Source: Spirosoma montaniterrae
Lineage (GTDB): Bacteria > Bacteroidota > Bacteroidia > Cytophagales > Spirosomataceae
Length of the DNA stretch: 64,000 nucleotides
NCBI RefSeq assembly: GCF_001988955.1
Contig: NZ_CP014263.1
Span: forward strand, 1 to 64,000
Reading direction: 5' to 3'
Numbering within the stretch: position 1 is the first letter of the stretch; the number at the start of each line of letters is the position of its first letter. The position numbers were made by a program, and so were the translations under genes. This document shows, piece after piece, positions 51,890 through 59,585 of this stretch. The notes beneath the pieces were generated by a model that made no database searches, was not told where the DNA came from, and saw only the letters and a list, made by a program, of their open reading frames with translations.

Positions 51890-51995
51890 AAAGGGGAACA
51901 CGGATTATACGGATTTTACCGATTGACACAGATTTTGTCTCGTAAAAAGAAATCTGCGTTGATCCGTATTATCCGTACAATCCGTGTTCCCCTTT
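51890..51995. terminator. Long inverted repeat after the 1014-residue gene
   Basis: Arms 51890-51935 and 51950-51995 agree in 39 of 46 bases. The left arm starts with a second tandem copy of AAAAGGGGAACACGGAT. It probably terminates the gene at 52002. Confidence 0.75.
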
Positions 51996-52001
51996 AAAAA
52001 A

Positions 52002-55000
52002 TTATTTGTCTCCTAAATCTGTGGCTGAAATCCAGCGCACGCCAAACTGTTGCCCGTTCGTGCGGGTTTCGTTGGGGTTAAGGTAGCGAATCCCGAAATC
52101 ATTGATAATACCGTTCCAGTGCGGGCTGTTCCTGACCGGAATGGCGTAGGTATGGTACTGATTATCATTGATGACGGAGAACGTGACGAACTGCCCGGTT
52201 GTTTCGGCTTCGGCTTCTTTCTGGCCGACCTTCCGCCAGTCTAATTTCATCTGCGTTTCGGGTATATTGGTACGCATTCGTACATAGATTACGCCAAAAT
52301 CAGCCGCTTTGTACCCTTTTCGGGGCGACAACAGCCGGAAACGCCGGTCGGTTGGCGTAATGACCAGTTCATTGCCTACCGGAAAGCCCTGGTCATAGGC
52401 TTTGCGATAATAGAAACCGTGTCGGGTGGCATTGCCCGCAAATACGTAGTTCGGTTTCGTTTCCGAACGCGGTAACGAATTGATGGTGTTCCGCATCTCA
52501 CCCACAGTACCGACCACTACATTGATGTCGAACTCATACACGCCGTTGTGGTCGAGCCGCAGACTCATGCCGTTGGAAATGTACCCGGCATTGGCCGATT
52601 CGGCGGGGCCGCTACCAAGCGGGCCAAAGGCAGCCACTTTAAACTCATGCGAGAAGGGCGTATGCAGAGCCAAACCCCGGTTGGTGTTGGGCCGAACGGC
52701 CATAATCCAGGGTTCCGATGCATCGATGTCATAGGGACCGGTTTGCGGACTACCGTTGTGCTGACTTAAGCTTACACCGCCATTGCCGGGGTTCGGAATG
52801 GCGTTCACATCAATCAAAGGCGCATTTGTGTACGGCGTACCCTGTACTACGTAATACTGGTAATACGCGCTGTTGGTGTAAATGCACGGTAGCTCCTGCT
52901 GCCGAACGTCGTTGAACTGCGTCTGATCGGGCCGGTTGCCGGTGATGCGCACGTGCCGCTTCACTACGTTGCCCTCCAGCCGGATCCATTGCTCAACAAC
53001 ATAGTCGCCAAGTTCATTGCTCATGCCCCAATGTAGCCCGCGCGTTTTGCAGTATAACATAGAATTTGTGCGGCCATAACCCAGCACCGGCGAGTATTCG
53101 CCCGCCACGCTGCCGCCCTGAACGGGGTTGTAGCCAATGTCGGCCAGCAGCGGTTTGCCGTTCTGAGTCCAGCCCGAACCGTCGCTGGGGAAGCCATACA
53201 ACGAAATCTGATCGTCGCGGCCAGGGTCGCGCTGACCATTGCCTTCTATCTTGCAGTTGATCATATTTTCGCCCACCTGTAGGTCGGTTATTTCGCGGAT
53301 GACACCACCCACGCCGAGGTCGATAGCCACCCGAACGCGTTCGTTTTGCAGGAAAGGCCGCTTATCAGCGGGCGGTGGGCTGCTCAGAATAGGATAGTCG
53401 CCCGTTGGCGGTGGCGGTTCTACGGGTGGTACTGTTGGGCAGTTGCTTACGTTGACGGTAGCCGTAGCTGTTTTGGGCGCACAGCCGGGCCGCGACGCCG
53501 AAACGGTGTACTGATAACTCCCGTTTGTAGCGGGGGCCGTTAGGGTAATCGATTGTCCGCTTTGGCTAATACCGTTGCCCGTCCAGTTGTAAGCGATTTG
53601 GTCAGAGCAATCATTCCCCGAACAGGTTGCGCTAAGCCGAACGTTACCGCCACAACTCGCTTCGACCGGGCTTGCCGATACAGTGAAATTGCAGGTGGCC
53701 GTAGTGCCCGAACCAGGACATGAAGCCGTAGTCTTTGGACTCTCTGATAACTGAAAGTTGGCATTGGCCGCCCGCACAGAAATAGTAAGTGGCGCATTAT
53801 TCCGGTAAGAGGCCGGAATTATCCAGCGGAAACCAAATTTATCGAAACCGCTGACACCCAACGCATTCGCCACATCGGGACGCGACCAATCGGTAGAGAT
53901 GGTGGTAGCCTTCACCCCGTTTACAAATATATCTACCTGCTGAGGCTTACGGCTGTCGTTCACATTCGCAAGCCAGCCGCCAATTCCGTCGCAGTCGGCT
54001 CCATCCAAATGGCCCCGATACGACGCATTGGCTGGGGGAGGATCGGTAACAGGTGGATCAACAACAGGCGGTTCGGGCGGAGTATCTGTTCCAGTACAAA
54101 CGGGCGTGGTGAGCGGACTTTGACTCAACTCAACACTTGTACCAGCAATTTTCACAGCTACTTTGATGACACGATTAGTTTTCAACGATTCGGGAATATC
54201 CCACCGAAACCCATATCGGTCGAAACCATCCGCGCCAAAAGCCGCAGCCACGTCGCCCCGGCCCTGATTGGCCGGAATGGTGGCTACGAGCCGGTCGTTG
54301 AAATAGACGTCGAGATTTACCGACTGGCGTAGGTTTGCCGGGTCAGCCGCCCAGCCGCCAATGGTGTTGCAGTTGGCAAATTCCAGCCAGCCCCGATACG
54401 CAGCAGCGCGGGCCGCGTGCGTTGGCGCATCGGCCACAATAAAAAGCGTTTCGGCATCTGATTGGGCGACCCCCGCTTTCTCCGCAACGGTAAGTCGTTC
54501 AGACGATTGTTTGAGACGGATTGCCGCTTTTTCGACATACAAACTCTGGTCGTCGGCCTGTTTGTGGCTTCTCAGCAATCGAAACGCCCCTGTTGACGCC
54601 GTGGATGTAAAATAGCCAACAATCCGGTAGTTTACCCGCTGATTGGCCGGACGGGATAGATCGGCCACTAAATTATCGGCAGGGTCGCCTTCGGTTTGAA
54701 CGAAGTTTGGCGGTAGTAGCAGTTTCAGTTTATAACTGCTTGCGCCGGGCAAAAAAAACAGCAAATTAGGCGATACGTCGAGAAGTTCAGCGGTAACGGT
54801 TAGTTCGAGCAGTTCGCCGGGTCGAACCGACCGTTTGTTGCAAAAGAGCCGAAACCGAATCGGGTCGGGGTTGCTGATGGCGTTTTGTGTCAGGTAGCTG
54901 AGTGAACGTTGGCCTGTCAGGCGTTTTGGTGGATTTTCACCAGGTGGATTGTCGCGTGATGAAAACGAGAGCAGTGTAATGAAGCCGAGACAGGCGAGTG

Positions 55001-55046
55001 CATACGTGTAAGTACGCTTTTTGCGTAGAAGTGTTTTTAATCTCAT
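52002..55046 (-). CDS. Secreted multidomain protein with repeated GWxA-type domains
   Basis: A 1014-residue exported protein. After an N-terminal hydrophobic segment (about 14-28) come a beta-rich region, two related domains at about 217-317 and 343-443 (YRGWLEFANCNTIGGWAADP and YRGHLDGADCDGIGGWLA, both with GFDxxGFRWxIP), a proline-rich linker, a PKD-like domain (about 451-545) and a large C-terminal domain (about 560-1014) with LGVGGVIREITDLQVGENM. The GWxA domains are widespread in Cytophagales secreted proteins. The C-terminal domain could be a carbohydrate-active enzyme, but I cannot name it. Confidence 0.8.
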   Translation of the reverse strand: MRLKTLLRKKRTYTYALACLGFITLLSFSSRDNPPGENPPKRLTGQRSLSYLTQNAISNPDPIRFRLFCNKRSVRPGELLELTVTAELLDVSPNLLFFLPGASSYKLKLLLPPNFVQTEGDPADNLVADLSRPANQRVNYRIVGYFTSTASTGAFRLLRSHKQADDQSLYVEKAAIRLKQSSERLTVAEKAGVAQSDAETLFIVADAPTHAARAAAYRGWLEFANCNTIGGWAADPANLRQSVNLDVYFNDRLVATIPANQGRGDVAAAFGADGFDRYGFRWDIPESLKTNRVIKVAVKIAGTSVELSQSPLTTPVCTGTDTPPEPPVVDPPVTDPPPANASYRGHLDGADCDGIGGWLANVNDSRKPQQVDIFVNGVKATTISTDWSRPDVANALGVSGFDKFGFRWIIPASYRNNAPLTISVRAANANFQLSESPKTTASCPGSGTTATCNFTVSASPVEASCGGNVRLSATCSGNDCSDQIAYNWTGNGISQSGQSITLTAPATNGSYQYTVSASRPGCAPKTATATVNVSNCPTVPPVEPPPPTGDYPILSSPPPADKRPFLQNERVRVAIDLGVGGVIREITDLQVGENMINCKIEGNGQRDPGRDDQISLYGFPSDGSGWTQNGKPLLADIGYNPVQGGSVAGEYSPVLGYGRTNSMLYCKTRGLHWGMSNELGDYVVEQWIRLEGNVVKRHVRITGNRPDQTQFNDVRQQELPCIYTNSAYYQYYVVQGTPYTNAPLIDVNAIPNPGNGGVSLSQHNGSPQTGPYDIDASEPWIMAVRPNTNRGLALHTPFSHEFKVAAFGPLGSGPAESANAGYISNGMSLRLDHNGVYEFDINVVVGTVGEMRNTINSLPRSETKPNYVFAGNATRHGFYYRKAYDQGFPVGNELVITPTDRRFRLLSPRKGYKAADFGVIYVRMRTNIPETQMKLDWRKVGQKEAEAETTGQFVTFSVINDNQYHTYAIPVRNSPHWNGIINDFGIRYLNPNETRTNGQQFGVRWISATDLGDK

Positions 55047-55159
55047 AAGAATAGTTGGATAAAGTTAATCGATAGCTAAGGTATAGATTGTTATCAATGT
55101 ACTTGTGGGCTGTACAATAAATTTTTGTGAAGTAATAGTTACAGTATTTACAAAAGTGG

Positions 55160-55200
55160 AACAGCCTGACGCAAGCACACAGGCTTGGAGTCAGGCTGTT
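55160..55200 (-). terminator. Terminator of the gene at 55219
   Basis: AACAGCCTGAC (55160-55170) pairs with GTCAGGCTGTT (55190-55200), with a further five-pair inner stem CAAGC/GCTTG. On the minus strand a T-rich run follows. Confidence 0.8.
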
Positions 55201-55218
55201 TCTGAAGAGATCCAGTCG

Positions 55219-55608
55219 CTAAAAATCGGCGGTCAGTATCAGGCTACCTTCTGTTGCCTTCTCGTGTTTGTAGTGAATCTCAATTCTGTCCGCATAATAA
55301 TCCCAGTCTCGTTTCAACGAATCGACTGGGCCTTTGGGCAGCGGAAACGTTAACCAGTACAACCTTTCCGCTTGTTGAGGATTAATCAGGAAAACGGAGG
55401 CTGTGCTATCTAAATAGCCCACTGCTGACATCAGGATTCTGGGTCTTTTATTGCCCCGACTTCTTTCGAGGTAGAAAACGGTATCTTCCGCAACGTTCTC
55501 AATCCTAAATCGGGTTAGTTTTGAGTCACCCACACAAGCCGAAGTTAGCAGCGTGACAAGTAGAATTAGTTTTTTCAAAGGTTGATTATTGAGAGTGGTA
55601 TCGAACAA
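55219..55608 (-). CDS. Small lipoprotein of unknown function
   Basis: A 129-residue lipoprotein with the lipobox LTSAC near residue 25. Because the leader KKLILLVTLLTSAC begins after residue 11, a TTG at 55578 may be the true start. The rest is beta-rich and matches no family that I recognise. It is AT-rich, like the three genes that follow upstream in this region. Confidence 0.65.
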   Translation of the reverse strand: MFDTTLNNQPLKKLILLVTLLTSACVGDSKLTRFRIENVAEDTVFYLERSRGNKRPRILMSAVGYLDSTASVFLINPQQAERLYWLTFPLPKGPVDSLKRDWDYYADRIEIHYKHEKATEGSLILTADF

Positions 55609-55625
55609 TAACCATTCTGATAGTT

Positions 55626-55775
55626 TTATTTTGGCTTGGGCAACTTTACTATTTTCACATCCACAGGGACACTACTTTTGGCCTTTGTCATCTCTCGAAA
55701 CTCAAAAAAAATCAACGCAGAAAGTACAAGCAACAGGCACAGCAATAGCCAAACGATTTTTTTTAACAGTTTCAT
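55626..55775 (-). CDS. Small single-segment membrane protein
   Basis: A 49-residue protein with one membrane segment (KIVWLLLCLLLVLSALIFF) after a short basic N-terminus, then a charged tail. Start 55775 (MKLLKK) is preferred; the frame extends further upstream with no membrane-like content. It may be a small membrane factor. Coding status is not certain. Confidence 0.5.
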   Translation of the reverse strand: MKLLKKIVWLLLCLLLVLSALIFFEFREMTKAKSSVPVDVKIVKLPKPK

Positions 55776-55837
55776 GGATAGACCTGGTAGATTGGCTTGA
55801 ATTTTACACTCATTCATACAATCAACCGCATAACTAC

Positions 55838-56305
55838 TTAAAATACAGGCAATTTTAATAGTGCAAATAAACTAAACATAATAAGAAGACTTAATGCTGA
55901 TACTAAGCTGACCCAAAATAACAGCGTACCGCCCGTAACGTTCTCCAGCTTTTGTGATGTATCAAATCGAAAAAACTTGCTCAAAAAAATTCCTGGCTCA
56001 TAGGACGTGATAAAGATAACAGCGATTACGCCGTTTTGGGTAAATATATTCTCTTTAGAAAACGCAAAGCCCACTACTATGCATACAAATATAATAGAGT
56101 AAAAGATGCCCAGAATTCCTCCTGCATGATTTAACGATTGCCTGAAAAAAGGATAATTCTTGGCACACACAAGATGAGATACCGCAAGAATGCTCACTAA
56201 AAGAATGAACTTAAAAGAAACAGACTGTTTGTTGATAATCAGAACAACAAGTAGAATAACTACATTCAATTGTATAGCCGCCCTGATAGCTTTTGTTAGA
56301 TGCAT
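55838..56305 (-). CDS. Membrane protein of unknown function
   Basis: A 155-residue protein with four predicted membrane segments (about 12-24, 31-46, 64-86 and 127-147). No family is recognised. The gene is clearly AT-rich compared with the core genes. A 21-base perfect hairpin separates it from the cysteine-rich lipoprotein gene upstream. Confidence 0.6.
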   Translation of the reverse strand: MHLTKAIRAAIQLNVVILLVVLIINKQSVSFKFILLVSILAVSHLVCAKNYPFFRQSLNHAGGILGIFYSIIFVCIVVGFAFSKENIFTQNGVIAVIFITSYEPGIFLSKFFRFDTSQKLENVTGGTLLFWVSLVSALSLLIMFSLFALLKLPVF

Positions 56306-56335
56306 TGATAGAATTGTTCAACTTTTTTTCACACA

Positions 56336-56391
56336 AGAATTTGTTTGAGTCAATTGATGTGAATGTGTAGCAATTGACTCAAACAAATTCT
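56336..56391 (-). terminator. Terminator of the cysteine-rich lipoprotein gene
   Basis: Two 21-base perfect arms (56336-56356 and 56371-56391) enclose a 14-base loop. It lies 16 bases after the stop at 56407. The T run on the minus strand is weak. Confidence 0.8.
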
Positions 56392-56406
56392 AACTGTAAG
56401 GCTAAA

Positions 56407-57354
56407 CTACAACCAACTCAGGGTGCAACTCTCACAGGAACCAGCATCACACCAAACGGCTTTCGCGAAGAGAAGGCTACCAGTATTTTGGCTACATCCA
56501 GAACTTTTCGTATTGCATTTACACTTGTATACCCTTGCTGCTATTCTACCTTTAGCATCAGTCGCGTCCCTCATTATTTCGTTGACAAGAGGATTAGCTG
56601 AGATCACCAAATCTGTTTGTACAGGGAGTAGTATAACTCTGCCGTAAACGTTGACATGAATATAATTATATGTAGAGGGCAAGTCTTCAGGCCCCGTACT
56701 TTTCTCCAAAGCATCTAAGTCAGAGAGTTGATAAGCTTTAGCGAAAGAAACAATTTGTTGTCTTACTGCATCCAATTGCATCAAAGTCCGACTTGGGGAA
56801 ACTGTAGTACTGAGTTCTTGTTTCGTAGTAATAAAGTGTATAGGCTGATTAAAATTGACAATCTCAGCTTCTGATAGGATTTCATCGATATTTTCCACTC
56901 TACCACCACTCCTTTTCATGGAACACTGCGTACAATTACCACTCATTGCACACCCAATGCTCTCCTTTGAACCTAATTGAGCAATATAAGGTGAGCATCC
57001 TTTACCGGCAGTACAAGTACATGTTATGCTTCCGCCTGCTGCCACTCGCGCTTTTCCATCGGCACTTTGACCAATTAGTTTATAGCCCACAGGTAGATCG
57101 TAAGTAAAGGTGGTAGGATTATTTTCCGCCTTATGTAAAGTTGTTCCAACAGGTAGCGTGATGCCATAGCCCTCCACTCTCAGTTCTTGCGTCAAAACGA
57201 ACTGATTGTTGGGGCTTTCTACTCCTAAAAGTAGTTTATCAAACTTGGCTCCGTAACTAAGAGCCAAATCACTCGGCTTCAGTGGTCGTTCGCCCTCTCT
57301 TTGGTTGCAACTAAAAGTGAGCAGAACGAAAATGATAGGGGTTAATTTTATCAT
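56407..57354 (-). CDS. Lipoprotein with a duplicated six-cysteine motif
   Basis: A 315-residue lipoprotein with a short leader ending in LLTFSC (C16). The family is not recognised. Six cysteines at 112, 114, 120, 135, 141 and 144 recur with nearly the same spacing at 278, 280, 287, 302, 307 and 310, giving C-x-C-x5-6-C-x14-C-x4-5-C-x2-C. The spacing suggests two small metal-binding or disulfide knots. The two parts flank a region that includes TLHKAENNPTTFTYDLPVG and a helical section. The function is unknown. Confidence 0.75.
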   Translation of the reverse strand: MIKLTPIIFVLLTFSCNQREGERPLKPSDLALSYGAKFDKLLLGVESPNNQFVLTQELRVEGYGITLPVGTTLHKAENNPTTFTYDLPVGYKLIGQSADGKARVAAGGSITCTCTAGKGCSPYIAQLGSKESIGCAMSGNCTQCSMKRSGGRVENIDEILSEAEIVNFNQPIHFITTKQELSTTVSPSRTLMQLDAVRQQIVSFAKAYQLSDLDALEKSTGPEDLPSTYNYIHVNVYGRVILLPVQTDLVISANPLVNEIMRDATDAKGRIAARVYKCKCNTKSSGCSQNTGSLLFAKAVWCDAGSCESCTLSWL

Positions 57355-57521
57355 TTCAAGATATAAATGATATATGCCTAATACCTACTCTCTTACAGGC
57401 TTTTCGGTGTCCGCCTTTGTCTCGCGCTTGACGATACAAAGATGGCAGGGTGGATAGCCCCGGCGCATGAGCAACATTACTCAAATCTTACCCACCGACC
57501 GTAGGGGAGTTTACCCAAAAC

Positions 57522-58169
57522 TTACCTATAGCGTATCGATTCGAGCAAATGCAACAACCGGTCGCGGTTGAGCAGGGCAAATCGATTCAGGCAACCCGGA
57601 CCACCACCGTTGAGGTCGAGTTTTTGTGTAATGCTGAACTTGTGATTATTAACAGTTTTTTCACTAATGCCCAGCAGATAGCCAATTTGTGGGCCGGTTT
57701 TGCCTTCCGCAACGGCTTTTAGCACCCGTAATTCAGTCAGCGATAACGTTCCCCAGCCGGGAAACGGCTCATCAGGTTGTTCGTCAGGCCGATCCTTAAA
57801 TAATGTTGAGCAGTAAACCCGCCCGGCTTTTAGTGTGATTAAGCAGTCTACAAGTTCGTTGAACCGACAAAGCGCGTCGAATTCCTGATTATCGAGCGTT
57901 TGCCAGAGTTGCGGGGTCGTCTTTACCTCGGCAGTCAGGCAAACCACAATCAACGTATTGGGGCTGTTAGCCCTAATATCGGTAAACAGCATTGGGTCGG
58001 TCAGATGGTCGTGTGTGATAAGCGCGAAACGGGGCGGACTGGCTTTAATCTGCGCCCGAAACGCAACAGGATCAGCTTGCGAAATGCGCCAGTTCAAACC
58101 AGCTTCCTGTGCTAAAGCTCCTATTTGCAGTGATAAGATACGGCGGTGGCAAAAGGTAATCAGCGACAT
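57522..58169 (-). CDS. LuxR-type DNA-binding regulator
   Basis: A 215-residue regulator. The N-terminal part (about 1-120) resembles a degenerate receiver domain; the usual phosphorylatable aspartate is not evident, so it may not be phosphorylated. The C-terminal HTH is of the LuxR type (LSLTELRVLKAVAEGKTGPQ then ISEKTVNNHKFSITQKL). Targets are unknown. A consensus -7 element lies upstream. Confidence 0.85.
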   Translation of the reverse strand: MSLITFCHRRILSLQIGALAQEAGLNWRISQADPVAFRAQIKASPPRFALITHDHLTDPMLFTDIRANSPNTLIVVCLTAEVKTTPQLWQTLDNQEFDALCRFNELVDCLITLKAGRVYCSTLFKDRPDEQPDEPFPGWGTLSLTELRVLKAVAEGKTGPQIGYLLGISEKTVNNHKFSITQKLDLNGGGPGCLNRFALLNRDRLLHLLESIRYR

Positions 58170-58226
58170 GAATAAGAACGTAGATATAATAGTTGAACAT
58201 AGTCGTGGATAGGTGTGATACTAACT

Positions 58227-58255
58227 CAAATGTAAACTTACTTTTTGTAAACAAA
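58227..58255 (-). promoter_or_regulatory. Promoter of the LuxR-type gene
   Basis: CAAATGTA (58227-58234) is TACATTTG on the minus strand and CAAA at 58252-58255 may be the -33 element, 17 bases away. The leader is about 52 bases. Confidence 0.6.
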
Positions 58256-58313
58256 AAGGTATATGAAATTATTTTTCTCAGACTTTTAGCTGGCCGAGTT
58301 GTTGGATGAAAAA

Positions 58314-58353
58314 GGGATTGAAAAGCCACAGATTGTGCTGGCTTTTCAATCCC
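58314..58353 (-). terminator. Terminator downstream of the epimerase gene
   Basis: Fifteen perfect base pairs (58314-58328 with 58339-58353) enclose a 10-base loop. It lies about 75 bases after the epimerase stop; the stretch between holds no gene. Confidence 0.7.
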
Positions 58354-58428
58354 CGGCGCGTCGGAAACTGATTCCTGACTTTGCCCTCAGTTAATGCAGC
58401 AGCGATCAGAATGGCCGTTGCTACGGTT

Positions 58429-59490
58429 TTATCGCAGAATCGGCTCCAGTGCGGCCCGGTTTTCGTTAAGCCACGCGTGAATGTCGGTTACAATCTGGCG
58501 GATACCAAGTTCGGGCTTCCAGCCGGTTAGGGCCGTTACTTTCGTGTTATCGGTGATGTAGAGCCGGATGTCGGCGGCCCGGTTTTCGGTCACGGCCCTG
58601 ATCGGAATGGTTTTGCCCGTCACTTCCTGGCAAACAGTGGTCAATTCCTGCAACGACGCGGAACTTTCGGTGCCGCCACCCGCATTCAGAATTTCGCCGT
58701 TCACGGCGTCGAGGTTGTGTAACTGCCAGTCAATCAGCCGGTAAAGGTCGGCAATGTGCAGCATGTCGCGGGTTTGTTTGCCAGTGCCACCGTATCCGAT
58801 ATACGCAAGCTGCTGCTCGAAGTAGTGCTTGGCAATCCAAAGTACCATAACACCCTGATCGACCTTGCCCATTTGCCAGGGGCCGGTAATAACGCCACAG
58901 CGGTTAATTACCGTTTTCAGGCCGTAAAACTCGTTGTATTCCTGAATCAGCAACTCCGACGCCAGTTTGGTAGAGCCGTAGAGTGACCGCGCCCCATCGA
59001 GCGGGAAATTTTCGGCAATGCCCCGGCTCGATACGCCGGGCACAGGCTGCTCGTCGGTCAACACAAAACGCGTATCGGCTTCCGCAAAATTCAGCGTTTC
59101 AATGGTTTTGATTGGGTAAACGCGGCTTGTCGATAAGAAAATAAAGCTGGCTTTATGTTTCAGCGCGTAGTTCAGGCAGTTGACCGTACCGAACAGGTTG
59201 GTGTTGATGAGATAGTCGGGCGTACCGTCTAAGCCGGCCAGTACACTCGGTTCGGCAGAAGCTTCGATTACGGTGTCAACGCCGGGCAGCGCATCGAAAT
59301 CTTCTTTGTTGCGGATATCGCCGTGTAGAAACTCGATGCCAGCCGCTTTCAACCGCGCCAGACTAAGCTCCGACCCGCGCCGTTTCAGGTTGTCGAGCGC
59401 GAAAATCTGATAATCAGGGTAATTTTTCTTTAGTGAAATGGCTAACGATGAGCCAACAAATCCGGCCCCGCCGGTGATGAGAAGTTTCAT
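58429..59490 (-). CDS. NAD-dependent epimerase/dehydratase (CDP-paratose 2-epimerase-like)
   Basis: A 353-residue extended short-chain dehydrogenase. The cofactor motif GGAGFVGSSLAI starts at residue 7, the SxnYxxxK site appears as SLYGSTK, and RNKEDFDALPGVDTVIEASA matches CDP-tyvelose/paratose epimerase-like proteins. It should act on a nucleotide sugar for surface polysaccharide. ATG 59490 is used; the frame before it is the repeat-rich leader. It lies downstream of kup, separated by a hairpin. Confidence 0.85.
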   Translation of the reverse strand: MKLLITGGAGFVGSSLAISLKKNYPDYQIFALDNLKRRGSELSLARLKAAGIEFLHGDIRNKEDFDALPGVDTVIEASAEPSVLAGLDGTPDYLINTNLFGTVNCLNYALKHKASFIFLSTSRVYPIKTIETLNFAEADTRFVLTDEQPVPGVSSRGIAENFPLDGARSLYGSTKLASELLIQEYNEFYGLKTVINRCGVITGPWQMGKVDQGVMVLWIAKHYFEQQLAYIGYGGTGKQTRDMLHIADLYRLIDWQLHNLDAVNGEILNAGGGTESSASLQELTTVCQEVTGKTIPIRAVTENRAADIRLYITDNTKVTALTGWKPELGIRQIVTDIHAWLNENRAALEPILR

Positions 59491-59512
59491 ACTTACAAGT
59501 GAAAAATGAAAA

Positions 59513-59585
59513 GTGAAAAGTGAATAGTGAATAGTGAAGAATGTAGCCAGGGGTAATTGTTCACTATTCACTATTCACTTTTCAC
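59513..59585. terminator. 26-bp perfect inverted repeat between kup and the epimerase gene
   Basis: Arms 59513-59538 and 59560-59585 are perfect inverted copies of GTGAATAGTGAA-type words. The right arm abuts the kup stop. The words equal those at the end of ppx. Confidence 0.85.
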
